Under the pieces are notes generated by a model. It was not told the DNA's origin. It searched no databases and saw nothing but the letters and a program-made list of their open reading frames with translations. 60,215 nt of DNA, from positions 1-60,215 of the forward strand of contig NZ_PPRN01000021.1 in NCBI RefSeq assembly GCF_002902685.1, in the 5' to 3' direction. This DNA comes from Staphylococcus pettenkoferi (GTDB lineage Bacteria; Bacillota; Bacilli; Staphylococcales; Staphylococcaceae). The translations under genes were made by a program, and so were the position numbers. This document shows, in pieces, positions 11,601 through 19,452 of the stretch (its first letter is position 1; each line of letters begins with the position of its first letter).

Positions 11601-12180
11601 GAACACGCGCTATACATTCTTAGATGAACAACGTACAGATTTAAGAGAAGCGAAAGCAACTTTAGAACAAATTATTCAAGAGATGGATCAAGAAGTGAAA
11701 GATCGTTTCAAAGCGACTTTCCACGCTGTACAGGGTCACTTTACAGAAGTCTTTAAATCTCTGTTTGACGGCGGTGAAGCAGAGTTACGCTTAACGGACG
11801 ACGACTACCTCTCAGCAGGCGTAGAAATTGTCGTGCAACCCCCTGGTAAGAAACTGCAACATTTATCCTTACTAAGCGGTGGGGAACGTGCACTGAGTGC
11901 CATTGCTTTACTCTTTGCGATATTAAAAGTTAGATCCGCCCCATTTGTCATTCTTGATGAGGTCGAAGCGGCATTAGATGAGGCGAATGTAATTCGGTAT
12001 GCACAATATTTACGCCAGCTATCTGAACAAACGCAATTTATTGTCATCACGCACCGAAAAGGTACGATGGAATATGCAGATCGACTCTACGGTGTGACGA
12101 TGCAAGAATCTGGTGTATCGAAATTAGTCAGTGTGAACTTAAATACGATAGATGAGGTAATGGAGGAGGAACAAACATGA
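8611..12180 (+). CDS. smc: Chromosome segregation protein SMC
   Basis: Condensin ATPase that organises and segregates the nucleoid with ScpA and ScpB. The N-terminal ABC half has Walker A GPNGSGKSN (from residue 32). Two long Gln/Glu-rich coiled coils (about 170-500 and 670-1020) flank a hinge domain (about 510-660). The C-terminal half has the signature LLSGGERALSA (near 1087) and Walker B FVILDEVEAALDEANV (near 1113). It has 1189 residues, a normal length. The ribosome binding site AAGGAG precedes ATG 8611, and its TGA overlaps the ftsY ATG by 4 bases. Confidence 0.97.
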   Translation: MVYLKSIDAYGFKSFADHTDVQFDNGVTAIVGPNGSGKSNITDAIKWVLGEQSAKSLRGSKMEDIIFSGAEHRKAQNYAEVQLKLDNSSGKLQYDAELVTVTRRLYRSGESEYYLNNERARLKDIVDLFLDSGLGKEAFSIISQGRVDEILNAKPIDRRQIIEESAGVLKYKKRKASSVQKLDQTEDNLTRVEDILYDLEGRVEPLREEASIAKEYQHLAAEMEKSDILVTVHDIETYNDNVHELDEQLNSLKSQQETKEANKVQHTKALNKYKSERQQYDNEIEKLNYQLMKATEDLEKYNGQLNVLKERQKNQSETNARFEEEQENLEEQKERLQQELAQAKAEITTLQQQQKELNQQIQSYENQLGHSDDDTETQLEDLKDQYYSLMSEQSDVNNDIRFLEHTIQENESKQSRLDSRLGEAYEALQKVQQEIVTTEQSHAQADKELKAIEQELNQREQELTRVKKKQSEYEHQLHQAYRYNEKLKSRIDSMSAQQEGYNYFFNGVKHVLKAKDTQLSGIHGAVAEIIDVPSELTKAIEIALGASMQHVIVETEQAGRQAIQYLKQHSLGRATFLPLNVIKPRQLSAEIQSIAERAEGFINIASEAISVDPQYQHIVRNLLGNTIIVNDLKQANELARAIRYRTRIVTLEGDIVNPGGSMSGGGERKTKSVLAQKDELAKMKAQLESYHRQTVDFEQQFQEMNDQANQLSEDYLSSSQRYNEIKQHKHELSLELDRLHTNEAQIKDDHEEFQFEKNDGYESAKSKATLNEKQQQLSEIKERLAQLEKDIERLTELNKEGKASTTQLQQQLNQKKSDLAVTKERLKTQRQMKERLNEQLDQTDQALEQLLEKIEFFNSDEITGQQAFDQIQSQIDEKQEDKSRFNQQLEELKAQRSELNETIEETDALLQETHRDILSIENRYQDIKAEQSRLDVLISHAIDHLSEDYHVTFEHAKTLYELDTDIESLRKKVKLTKMSIEELGPVNLNAIEQFEELNTRYTFLDEQRTDLREAKATLEQIIQEMDQEVKDRFKATFHAVQGHFTEVFKSLFDGGEAELRLTDDDYLSAGVEIVVQPPGKKLQHLSLLSGGERALSAIALLFAILKVRSAPFVILDEVEAALDEANVIRYAQYLRQLSEQTQFIVITHRKGTMEYADRLYGVTMQESGVSKLVSVNLNTIDEVMEEEQT

Positions 12181-13439
12181 GCTTTTTTAAACGCTTAAAG
12201 GACAAGTTTACAGGCCAAGCGAAAGAAGAGAAGAAACACGAAGAACCCCAGGAATCAACGCAACTCGAAGATTTAGATTCGGCAGAGTCTGATGAGAGTC
12301 AGCAACAATTCGATCAACCTGCAGAACAACCCGAACCACCTAAGAAGAAACCGAAGAAATTAAGTGAAGCGGATTTCGATGAAGATGGACTGATCTCCAT
12401 CGAAGACTTTGAAGAAATTGAAGCCCAAAAATTAGGTGCCAAATTCAAAGCTGGTTTAGAGAAATCACGTCAGAACTTCCAAGAACAACTCAATAATCTC
12501 ATCGCGCGTTATCGTAAAGTAGACGAAGATTTCTTCGAAGCATTAGAAGAGATGTTAATCACAGCAGACGTTGGCTTTAATACAGTGATGGAACTCGTAG
12601 ATGAACTTCGTGACGAAGCGAAACGTCGCAATATCCAAGAAACTGAAGATTTACGTGAAGTCATCGTTGAGAAGATTGTTGAAATCTACCATCAAGATGA
12701 TGAACATTCTGAGGTCATGAACCTTGAAGACGGCCGCTTAAATGTCGTGCTCATGGTCGGCGTTAATGGTGTAGGTAAGACGACAACAATCGGTAAACTT
12801 GCGCACCGCTATCAAGCAGAAGGCAAGAAAGTCATGCTTGCTGCTGGTGATACATTCAGAGCAGGTGCGATACGTCAACTTCAAGTATGGGGTGAACGCG
12901 TCAGTGTCGATGTGATTAGCCAAAGTGAAGGTTCAGATCCAGCTGCTGTTGTATATGATGCGATGAATGCAGCGAAACATAAAGGTGTCGACATCTTAAT
13001 CGTCGATACAGCAGGTCGTTTACAGAACAAAGCAAACTTAATGAACGAACTTGAGAAGATGAAACGTGTCATTGGTCGCGCGATTCCGGACGCGCCTCAT
13101 GAAAGCTTACTTTGCTTAGATGCGACGACGGGTCAGAACGCACTTTCTCAAGCTCGTGCCTTTAAAGAAGTGACAGACGTTTCAGGTATCGTCTTAACGA
13201 AACTTGATGGTACAGCTAAAGGTGGTATCGTTCTTGCCATCCGTAACGAACTTCACATCCCAGTGAAATACGTTGGTTTAGGTGAACGCTTAGATGACCT
13301 TCAACCATTTAACCCAGAAAGCTACGTTTATGGTCTCTTCGCTGATATGATTGAACAAAATGTAGACGCTGAAGCAGAGGAAACTGATCAAGAAGGTGAT
13401 GACGCAGCTTCAGAAACAGAAGGTCGTCCACATGAGTAA
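12177..13439 (+). CDS. ftsY: Signal recognition particle receptor FtsY
   Basis: GTPase that docks SRP-ribosome complexes at the membrane. An acidic, Glu/Gln-rich A region (about 1-110) precedes the N and G domains: P-loop [10 protein letters not shown] (from 195), [15 protein letters not shown], and [10 protein letters not shown]. It has 420 residues including a short acidic C-terminal tail. It overlaps smc by 4 bases and ylxM by 8 bases, so smc-ftsY-ylxM-ffh form one tightly packed unit. Confidence 0.96.
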   Translation: MSFFKRLKDKFTGQAKEEKKHEEPQESTQLEDLDSAESDESQQQFDQPAEQPEPPKKKPKKLSEADFDEDGLISIEDFEEIEAQKLGAKFKAGLEKSRQNFQEQLNNLIARYRKVDEDFFEALEEMLITADVGFNTVMELVDELRDEAKRRNIQETEDLREVIVEKIVEIYHQDDEHSEVMNLEDGRLNVVLMVGVNGVGKTTTIGKLAHRYQAEGKKVMLAAGDTFRAGAIRQLQVWGERVSVDVISQSEGSDPAAVVYDAMNAAKHKGVDILIVDTAGRLQNKANLMNELEKMKRVIGRAIPDAPHESLLCLDATTGQNALSQARAFKEVTDVSGIVLTKLDGTAKGGIVLAIRNELHIPVKYVGLGERLDDLQPFNPESYVYGLFADMIEQNVDAEAEETDQEGDDAASETEGRPHE

Positions 13440-13764
13440 TGGTGATTTAGTTAAGACGTTGAGAATGAATTATCTCTTTGATTTCTATCAATCATTACTC
13501 ACTGAGAAACAGCGCAACTATCTTGAACTGTTCTATCTTCAAGATTATTCATTGAGTGAGATTGCAGAAACTTTTGATGTGAGTCGCCAAGCAGTATATG
13601 ATAATATTAGAAGAACTGGCGATTTAGTTGAAGATTATGAGGATAAATTAAATTTATATCGTAATTTTGAAAAGCGCCAAGAGCTTTATAACGAGATGAA
13701 GGCGCATATAGATGATAAAGATAAAATTGCTGAACTCATTCAACAATTAGAAGAACTCGAATAA
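13432..13764 (+). CDS. ylxM: YlxM family putative DNA-binding protein (UPF0122), SRP operon
   Basis: Small helix-turn-helix protein always found next to ffh in Firmicutes and linked to SRP function. The conserved start [17 protein letters not shown] and the sigma-70 region-4-like helix-turn-helix [20 protein letters not shown] (about 38-57) are visible, followed by a charged helical C-terminus. It has 110 residues from ATG 13432, the family length. Earlier in-frame starts would extend it into ftsY. Confidence 0.92.
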   Translation: MSNGDLVKTLRMNYLFDFYQSLLTEKQRNYLELFYLQDYSLSEIAETFDVSRQAVYDNIRRTGDLVEDYEDKLNLYRNFEKRQELYNEMKAHIDDKDKIAELIQQLEELE

Positions 13765-13790
13765 CACTTTTACAAAGGAGGGGATTTGAT

Positions 13791-15158
13791 ATGGCATTTG
13801 AAGGCTTGTCGGATCGTTTACAACAGACGATGCAGAAGATCCGTGGTAAAGGGAAAGTCACGGAAGCGGATATCAAGACGATGATGCGTGAAGTCCGTCT
13901 CGCATTGCTCGAAGCCGACGTTAACTTTAAAGTTGTTAAGAACTTCGTTAAGACCGTATCAGATCGTGCCCTAGGTTCAGATGTGATGAAATCCTTAACC
14001 CCAGGGCAACAAGTAATCAAGATTGTACAGGATGAATTGACCCAACTCATGGGTGGCGAGAATGCAACGATTCAAATGGCGAATAAACCGCCAACTGTAG
14101 TCATGATGGTAGGGCTTCAAGGTGCAGGTAAGACGACTACAGCAGGTAAGCTAGCACTCTTGATGCGTAAGAAATATAATAAAAAACCACTCTTAGTAGC
14201 TGCCGATATCTATCGTCCAGCTGCGATCGATCAACTTCAAACAGTAGGGAAACAACTTGATATCCCTGTATATAGTGAAGGCGACCAAGTACAGCCGCAA
14301 GATATCGTGGATCACGCGATTCAACATGCGAAAGAAGAACATCTCGATTTCGTCATCATCGATACAGCCGGCCGTTTACATGTCGACGAAGCATTGATGA
14401 ACGAATTACAAGAGGTTAAGGAAGTCTCTAAACCGAACGAAATCATGCTCGTGGTTGATGCGATGACCGGTCAAGATGCGGTTAATGTTGCTGAATCATT
14501 CGATAACCAACTCGACGTATCTTCAGTAACGTTAACGAAACTCGACGGCGATACACGTGGTGGTGCAGCGTTATCTATCCGTTCAGTAACACAAAAACCA
14601 ATTAAATTCGTCGGTATGAGTGAGAAACTCGACGGTCTAGAGCCATTCCATCCCGAGCGTATGGCTTCCCGTATCTTAGGTATGGGCGATGTGCTAAGTT
14701 TAATCGAGAAAGCACAACAAGATGTGGATGAGGAAAAAGCGAAAGATCTTGAGAAGAAAATGCGAACTTCCTCATTCACGTTGGACGATTTCTTAGAACA
14801 ACTTGACCAAGTGAAGAACTTAGGCCCACTGGATGATATTATGAAGATGATTCCAGGTATGAATAAGATGAAAGGCTTGGACAAGCTGAATATGAGCGAG
14901 AAACAAATCGATCATATTAAAGCGATTATCCAATCTATGACGCCGACTGAACGTGAGAACCCAGCAGTACTCAATGTGTCACGTAAGAAACGTATCGCAA
15001 AAGGGTCAGGCCGCACACTTCAAGAAGTTAATCGTTTGATGAAACAATTCAATGAGATGAAGAAAATGATGAAACAATTTACCGGTGGCGGTAAAGGTAA
15101 GAAAGGTAAAAAAGCACAAATGCAGAACATGTTAAAAGGCATGAATTTACCGTTCTAA
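13791..15158 (+). CDS. ffh: Signal recognition particle protein Ffh
   Basis: SRP54-family GTPase that binds signal sequences together with 4.5S/scRNA. It has an N domain, a G domain with GLQGAGKTTTAGKLA (from residue 108), DIYRPAA, DTAGR and TKLDGDTRGG, and a Met-rich M domain (about 300-455) containing GRTLQEVNRLMKQFNEM, ending in a basic, Met-rich tail. It has 455 residues. The ribosome binding site AAAGGAGGGGA is strong. In other staphylococci rpsP follows directly; here an accessory insert intervenes. Confidence 0.97.
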   Translation: MAFEGLSDRLQQTMQKIRGKGKVTEADIKTMMREVRLALLEADVNFKVVKNFVKTVSDRALGSDVMKSLTPGQQVIKIVQDELTQLMGGENATIQMANKPPTVVMMVGLQGAGKTTTAGKLALLMRKKYNKKPLLVAADIYRPAAIDQLQTVGKQLDIPVYSEGDQVQPQDIVDHAIQHAKEEHLDFVIIDTAGRLHVDEALMNELQEVKEVSKPNEIMLVVDAMTGQDAVNVAESFDNQLDVSSVTLTKLDGDTRGGAALSIRSVTQKPIKFVGMSEKLDGLEPFHPERMASRILGMGDVLSLIEKAQQDVDEEKAKDLEKKMRTSSFTLDDFLEQLDQVKNLGPLDDIMKMIPGMNKMKGLDKLNMSEKQIDHIKAIIQSMTPTERENPAVLNVSRKKRIAKGSGRTLQEVNRLMKQFNEMKKMMKQFTGGGKGKKGKKAQMQNMLKGMNLPF

Positions 15159-15173
15159 CCTCATAACGAGTGC

Positions 15174-15212
15174 AGGACAGCGATTCACTGATGATCGTTG
15201 TCCTGTTTTTTA
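15174..15212 (+). terminator. ffh intrinsic terminator
   Basis: AGGACAGCGAT (15174-15184) pairs with ATCGTTGTCCT (15194-15204) with one G-U pair, then GTTTTTTATTTT. It ends the SRP operon before the accessory insert. Confidence 0.88.
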
Positions 15213-15243
15213 TTTTAGAGAAAATGTAAGTGATATTGAGAGT

Positions 15244-15259
15244 AGGTATTTAAATACCT
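15244..15259. promoter_or_regulatory. 16-base perfect palindrome upstream of the toxSAS-like gene
   Basis: AGGTATTTAAATACCT is a perfect palindrome about 40 bases upstream of the -35 hexamer of the insert promoter. It is a candidate binding site for a dimeric regulator, though nothing in the sequence shows which protein. Confidence 0.45.
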
Positions 15260-15297
15260 TATACTAATAAAATTATCAACACGTGGTCGCTTAATAT

Positions 15298-15326
15298 TTG
15301 AAATGGATTGTGTTTGTTAGTATAAT
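15298..15326 (+). promoter_or_regulatory. Promoter of the toxSAS-like / Panacea-like gene pair
   Basis: TTGAAA (15298-15303) and TATAAT (15321-15326) are exactly 17 bases apart, a near-consensus sigma-A promoter. TTTATTT (15326-15332) and AAATAAA (15344-15350) form an inverted repeat over the start point that could act as an operator or 5' hairpin. Confidence 0.7.
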
Positions 15327-15378
15327 TTATTTATCCAATAAACAAATAAAGGAAATTTAAAAGAGATTAGGTGACACC

Positions 15379-16032
15379 ATAATACAGCAAGAAATCGCAG
15401 CAATTGAATCAACGATGCTCAATGTTTATAACCGTACTAAGTATGTATCAGAATTAACAGCACACCTTGACATGAATACCAATTTAAAGAAAACATGTGT
15501 GTATAAGGTAATGAATCATAAAGGTGATATTATTAATCCATCTATAGTTATGATATTACAAGAGTATATCGATATTCTTATAAGTCATGAAAAGGAATTA
15601 GCAATTAATGACAATCACAACGTAAAATACAGAGTAAAAAATTTTAAATGCGTTATTAATAAAGTCACTCGCTTTAATCGCAACAATAAACTTGGAACTT
15701 TTCCATTAAATAAGGTATTAAATGATATTTTAGGCTATCGATTAATAATTACATCAACCCTTCCGATTAAAGAAGTAAAGTTAAATATACAAGAAACTGT
15801 AGAAACACTTCCTACTTAGATGAAAAATAAAATAACTGTATTAAACTCGTCTAAAAATCAATACAAAGCAGTTCATGTCTATTTTAAACTTAGTAATCGC
15901 ACTTATCCTATTGAACTCCAAATTTGGAGAGCAAAGGATAGAGAACAAAATCGAGATAGTCATCTTGCATATAAGCAAGATTACATGAAATGGCATGTGA
16001 GAGAAACAGAATTAATCCATCAATATGGATGA
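15379..16032 (+). pseudogene. RelA/SpoT-domain (p)ppGpp synthetase-like protein, toxSAS type, interrupted by an in-frame TAG
   Basis: A single reading frame runs from about 15361 to 16032 except for one TAG at 15817-15819. The first part (ATG 15415, 134 residues) has YRVKNF and LNKVLNDILGYRLI, the RelA/SpoT substrate region with the metal-binding Asp (D104). The second part (15820-16032, 70 residues) has YKAVHVYF, YPIELQIW with the catalytic Glu, and SHLAYKQDYMKW. The pattern YKxxHxYF plus ELQIW is that of small alarmone synthetase toxins (toxSAS) rather than RelP or RelQ. The stop separates the two catalytic residues. The start is also damaged: after AGGTGA (15369-15374) the expected start position holds ATA (15379 or 15382), and ATG 15415 has no ribosome binding site. 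The region looks more AT-rich than its neighbours. A sequencing error at the TAG cannot be excluded. Confidence 0.75.
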
Positions 16033-16043
16033 AAGGAGCACCT

Positions 16044-16742
16044 ATGCATTATAGACATTTACTTATATTTCTACAGAATGATAAACTTGCCGATCAAACA
16101 GGAACACGTGTCGCTTACCATAAGTTATTAATAAAAGAAAATGATGATTGTCAATATGAACTCGATAAATTAAGCGAGCACGATGTAATGACATATATTC
16201 ATAGTATACCAAGTAAAGATCCATCAACTGAAGGGATTGCTAAGGAAGATCCTTATTATCGAGATATCAAATATTATCATGATTTCGAAGAATTTCTTCA
16301 AGTTGCCACTGAACCCTATCCACTCGTTCCTCTAGATATCGCACGCTACTTCCTACTCATTGCACCTATGACACTTAAGAAATTAAACTTGCTTCTTAAC
16401 ATTGCTTACCACCGATATCAATTTGAAGAAGATGAAGCGCTTTTCTATTACGAGTATCCTATCACAGGACTCTCAACACAATTTATTTCACTCGAAGATT
16501 TACCGAGTAGAACGATTCATCATGATAACGAACAATTTAGTATACCCGATGATTATATGGCTCCAATTATGTATCGTATTCTTTTTAGTGAGAAGAAGAT
16601 GAACAAACCTTTATTTCTTCAAAAAATAAAACAACATTATAAAGAGATGAGTATTGATGAAATTCTTCATGACGATTTCATCGAGGTGAAACACTTTCAA
16701 TTGAATAACACTCCTGGGACACTCACAGAAAATAGTGTTTGA
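16044..16742 (+). CDS. Hypothetical protein, possible Panacea-like (DUF4065) antitoxin of the adjacent synthetase toxin
   Basis: The gene encodes 232 residues, starting 11 bases after the RelA/SpoT-like frame and with a strong ribosome binding site (AAAGGAG, 16032-16038) that overlaps the upstream stop region. Residues 1-95 are not recognised. Residues about 97-155 (PLDIARYFLLI, MTLKKLNLLLNIAYHRYQ, EALFYYEYPITG) resemble the Panacea/DUF4065 pattern in which an aryl-rich helix with KLxKLLxxAY precedes an LFxE segment. Panacea proteins are known antitoxins for several toxins, including toxSAS enzymes. The assignment is by eye and the match is partial. It is intact while its partner is broken, as expected if the toxin was lost first. 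No membrane segments or signal peptide. Confidence 0.5.
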   Translation: MHYRHLLIFLQNDKLADQTGTRVAYHKLLIKENDDCQYELDKLSEHDVMTYIHSIPSKDPSTEGIAKEDPYYRDIKYYHDFEEFLQVATEPYPLVPLDIARYFLLIAPMTLKKLNLLLNIAYHRYQFEEDEALFYYEYPITGLSTQFISLEDLPSRTIHHDNEQFSIPDDYMAPIMYRILFSEKKMNKPLFLQKIKQHYKEMSIDEILHDDFIEVKHFQLNNTPGTLTENSV

Positions 16743-16816
16743 AACAAATGAAAATCAAGTTTAAAATGAATCTTTATTATATTTTCAATGTCGACTCGAG
16801 ACGCATGATGGAGCTA

Positions 16817-16980
16817 GACCACAACGAAAATCCATTCCTAGAGCTCTAAGAGCGAGAGGAATTAGTTGAGTGTGGTCCTACGCAGTTGCTGACTGAATTC
16901 GAGATGGCTAATGCTCTCTCGAACTCTACTCAGCTTTACGGGGGAAATACTACGAAATCATAGATTTCTGTACTTCTCCC
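16817..16980. repeat. Array of three hairpins between the accessory pair and rpsP
   Basis: The 404-base gap before rpsP holds three hairpins in series. I: GACCACA (16817-16823) with TGTGGTC (16871-16877), containing ATTCCT (16834-16839) with AGGAAT (16857-16862). II: CTGA (16889-16892) with TCAG (16930-16933), enclosing TTCGAGA (16898-16904) with TCTCGAA (16917-16923). III: GGGGGAAATAC (16940-16950) with GTACTTCTCCC (16970-16980), enclosing GAAATC and GATTTC. The third resembles hairpins of the intergenic repeats common in staphylococcal genomes. It may be a repeat element or a structured 3' end of the accessory transcript. Nothing else is visible until the rpsP promoter. Confidence 0.65.
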
Positions 16981-17071
16981 ATGCAAGCGAGAGTCATTAC
17001 ATTGAAAATAAATAACTTTTATTTATGTTCCAGACACATTAAAGAAAAATAATTTGGTAAAGAAAAAGCTC

Positions 17072-17100
17072 TTTACAAACATCTGGACAACTGTTATTAT
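17072..17100 (+). promoter_or_regulatory. rpsP promoter
   Basis: TTTACA (17072-17077) and TATTAT (17095-17100) are separated by 17 bases. Because the accessory insert cuts rpsP off from ffh, this promoter would carry its expression. Confidence 0.65.
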
Positions 17101-17146
17101 TAATTCTTGTAGAAAAGAAATTATTAATATAAAGGAGCGTATACTA

Positions 17147-17413
17147 ATGGCAGTTAAATTACGTTTAAAACGTTTAGGTTCTAAAAGAAACCCATTCTAC
17201 CGTATCGTAGCAGCTGATTCTCGTGCGCCACGTGATGGTCGTAGCATCGAACAAATCGGTACTTACAACCCTAAACACGTGAATGCACCAGAAGTTATCA
17301 TTGATGAAGAATTAGCACTTAAATGGTTGAAGAATGGTGCTAAACCAACTGACACAGTACACAACATCTTATCAAGAGAAGGTATCTTGAAAAAATTTGA
17401 TGATGAAAAATAA
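17147..17413 (+). CDS. rpsP: 30S ribosomal protein S16
   Basis: Early-assembling small-subunit protein. The start [20 protein letters not shown] is the conserved S16 N-terminus, and the length of 88 residues is slightly short but within the family. ATG 17147 follows AAAGGAG; a longer reading upstream (from 17054) has no ribosome binding site and no homologous residues. An intrinsic terminator follows, so rimM and trmD are partly uncoupled. Confidence 0.96.
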   Translation: MAVKLRLKRLGSKRNPFYRIVAADSRAPRDGRSIEQIGTYNPKHVNAPEVIIDEELALKWLKNGAKPTDTVHNILSREGILKKFDDEK

Positions 17414-17424
17414 ATGAGTTAGAA

Positions 17425-17454
17425 AAAGAGTAACCTGAGTGTTGCTCTTTTTTT
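17425..17454 (+). terminator. rpsP intrinsic terminator
   Basis: AAAGAGTAAC (17425-17434) pairs with GTTGCTCTTT (17441-17450) with one G-U pair, and the T-run extends to 17454. Confidence 0.9.
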
Positions 17455-17464
17455 ATGACTTGAG

Positions 17465-17478
17465 TTAGCATGTGCTAA
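17465..17478. repeat. 14-base palindrome between rpsP and rimM
   Basis: TTAGCATGTGCTAA consists of perfect 6-base arms with a TG centre. It sits between the rpsP terminator and a TATAAT (17513-17518) that may serve rimM. Its role is unknown. Confidence 0.4.
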
Positions 17479-17551
17479 TGAGTGAATAAAGAAGCGAGCA
17501 TCATTTCCATGTTATAATAAATCATTAAGTCAAAGTATTGGAGGTTGCGTT

Positions 17552-18055
17552 ATGCAGGTTGAAGTAGGCGAAATTGTGAATACGCACGGAATTAAAGGTG
17601 AAGTGAAAGTGAAATCAAACTCAGACTTTACAGATGTGCGTTTTCAACAGGGTGAAGTGCTTGAAATTCATCCGCAAGACGGAGAAACGATAGAGCTAGT
17701 TGTCACATCTCATCGTGTCCATAAAGGGCTACATATGTTGAAGTTTGAAGGTAGAGACAATATCAACGATGTAGAACATTTGATAGGTGAAACGTTATAT
17801 CAAGAGCGTGATCATGAGGATATTGAACTGGCGGAGAATGAATATTATTATTCTGATATTATCGGTTGCACAGTCTTTAATGAGGGCGAACCGCTTGGTC
17901 GAGTGACTGAAATCTTTGAAACAGGTGCAAATGATGTATGGGTCGTTCAAGGTGACAAAGAGTATTTAATTCCTTATATCGCTGATGTTGTAAAAGAGGT
18001 TGATGTAGAAGGGCGTCAAATACATATCACGCCAATGGAAGGATTGTTAGATTGA
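17552..18055 (+). CDS. rimM: Ribosome maturation factor RimM
   Basis: Assists assembly of the 30S head near S19. The N-terminal RimM domain begins [20 protein letters not shown], and the C-terminal PRC-barrel part includes [12 protein letters not shown] and [16 protein letters not shown]. The length of 167 residues is typical. It has a ribosome binding site GGAGGT before ATG 17552. Its stop shares one base with the trmD start, indicating translational coupling. Confidence 0.95.
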   Translation: MQVEVGEIVNTHGIKGEVKVKSNSDFTDVRFQQGEVLEIHPQDGETIELVVTSHRVHKGLHMLKFEGRDNINDVEHLIGETLYQERDHEDIELAENEYYYSDIIGCTVFNEGEPLGRVTEIFETGANDVWVVQGDKEYLIPYIADVVKEVDVEGRQIHITPMEGLLD

Positions 18056-18789
18056 TGAGAATTGACTATTTAACGTTATTTCCTGAAATGTTTGAGGGTG
18101 TGCTTAATCACTCTATTTTGAAAAGAGCGCAAGACAAAGGCATGCTTAACGTGAATACTGTTAACTTTCGAGATTATACGGAGAATAAGCATAATCAAGT
18201 AGACGACTATCCTTTTGGTGGCGGACAAGGGATGGTGTTGAAGCCGGAACCGATATTTAACGCGTTAGAAAGTCTCCAACACACACCTAAGACACGTGTC
18301 GTCTTAATGTGTCCGCAAGGTGAACCTTTTACCCAAGAGAAAGCGCAAGAGTTGAGTAAAGCGGAACATCTCGTCTTTATTTGTGGTCACTATGAAGGAT
18401 ATGATGAGCGAATTCGAGAACATCTTGTGACAGATGAAATTTCTATTGGCGACTACGTGTTGACTGGCGGCGAACTACCTGCGATGACGATGACTGATGC
18501 GATTGTGCGGCTTATTCCAGGTGTACTCGGGAATCAACAATCTCATGAAGATGACTCGTTCCAAGACGGCTTGTTAGAATTTCCTCAGTATACGCGTCCG
18601 CGAGAATATCGAGGTATGAACGTACCAGAAGTATTGTTGTCAGGAAATCATGCACGAATCGATGCGTGGCGACGTGAGCAGAAGCTGCTGCGCACGTATC
18701 GCAATAGACCGGATTTATTGGACAAAGCTGAATTAACAAAGCAGGATCAAGATATTCTAAAAAGATATCGAAAAGGAATTGAAAAGTAA
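18055..18789 (+). CDS. trmD: tRNA (guanine(37)-N1)-methyltransferase
   Basis: Methylates G37 next to the anticodon and prevents frameshifting; essential in most bacteria. It is a SPOUT-class knotted methyltransferase: [25 protein letters not shown] and the knot motif [16 protein letters not shown], with C-terminal [16 protein letters not shown]. It has 244 residues. ATG 18055 gives the conserved start [13 protein letters not shown] and overlaps the rimM stop as TGATG. Confidence 0.96.
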   Translation: MRIDYLTLFPEMFEGVLNHSILKRAQDKGMLNVNTVNFRDYTENKHNQVDDYPFGGGQGMVLKPEPIFNALESLQHTPKTRVVLMCPQGEPFTQEKAQELSKAEHLVFICGHYEGYDERIREHLVTDEISIGDYVLTGGELPAMTMTDAIVRLIPGVLGNQQSHEDDSFQDGLLEFPQYTRPREYRGMNVPEVLLSGNHARIDAWRREQKLLRTYRNRPDLLDKAELTKQDQDILKRYRKGIEK

Positions 18790-18897
18790 AAGTGTTTGTG
18801 CTAGCATAATGTAAGTGTGCAATGCACGAAAAATCACTATGATCCGCTGCTATATTATTGTCTAGGCATGAACATAGGTTGAAGGAGAGAATTTACT
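18790..18897 (+). ncRNA. Putative ribosomal protein L19 leader
   Basis: The 108 bases before rplS match what I recall of the Firmicutes L19 leader motif, notably ATGATCCGCTGCTA (18839-18852) and CTAGGCATGAACA. GTGCAATGCAC (18817-18827) forms a small hairpin. Such leaders are thought to let L19 control its own synthesis. The call rests on position and remembered motif; a covariance-model search would settle it. Confidence 0.5.
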
Positions 18898-19248
18898 ATG
18901 AGTAATCACAAACTTATTGAAGCAGTTACGAAATCACAATTACGTGACGATATTCCTACATTCCGTGCTGGAGATACTTTACGTGTACACGTTCGTATCA
19001 TCGAAGGTTCACGTGAACGTGTCCAAGTCTTCGAAGGTGTTGTAATCAAACGCCGTGGCGGAGGCATTTCTGAAACATTCACAGTACGTAAGATTTCTTC
19101 AGGTGTAGGTGTTGAACGTACATTCCCACTTTACACTCCTAAGATCGAGAAGATTGAAGTGAAACGTCGTGGTAAAGTACGTCGTGCTAAATTATACTAC
19201 TTACGTCACTTACGTGGTAAAGCTGCTCGTATCCAAGAAATTCGCTAA
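18898..19248 (+). CDS. rplS: 50S ribosomal protein L19
   Basis: Large-subunit protein at the 30S-50S interface. It has 116 residues with the conserved segments [47 protein letters not shown] and AKLYYLR. The strong ribosome binding site GAAGGAGAG precedes ATG 18898. It closes the rpsP-rimM-trmD-rplS ribosome cluster and has its own terminator. Confidence 0.97.
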   Translation: MSNHKLIEAVTKSQLRDDIPTFRAGDTLRVHVRIIEGSRERVQVFEGVVIKRRGGGISETFTVRKISSGVGVERTFPLYTPKIEKIEVKRRGKVRRAKLYYLRHLRGKAARIQEIR

Positions 19249-19264
19249 TCAGTATATAATGAAG

Positions 19265-19302
19265 AAAGCTGGAATTCACTTAATCGTGGGTTCCAGCTTT
19301 TT
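19265..19302 (+). terminator. rplS intrinsic terminator
   Basis: AAAGCTGGAA (19265-19274) pairs with TTCCAGCTTT (19291-19300), followed by further T. Confidence 0.88.
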
Positions 19303-19352
19303 AATTTACTCGATTTTCTTTTGTGATAATCGAGCTTGTTTGTGTTTAAAAA

Positions 19353-19393
19353 GTCTGGGACTCGAAAAATCGCTTAACTCTCGAATCCCAGAC
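19353..19393 (-). terminator. Terminator of the YfhO-family gene
   Basis: GTCTGGGA (19353-19360) pairs with TCCCAGAC (19386-19393), and TCGA/TCGA extends the stem inward. On the minus strand it is followed by CTTTTTAAA, so it is oriented to stop the minus-strand gene that ends 60 bases away. Confidence 0.82.
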
Positions 19394-19452
19394 ATTTATT
19401 TGAGAATACGTTGATCGGTATTTCTACTCAAAGCGCTTTAAGTCTTCTTCAA

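Noticed and set aside
15990..16043. Longer start for the Panacea-like gene
   Set aside because: It would overlap the end of the synthetase frame and lacks a ribosome binding site; ATG 16044 has a strong one.
17054..17146. Upstream extension of rpsP
   Set aside because: It would begin before the predicted rpsP promoter -10, and S16 homologues start at MAVKL.
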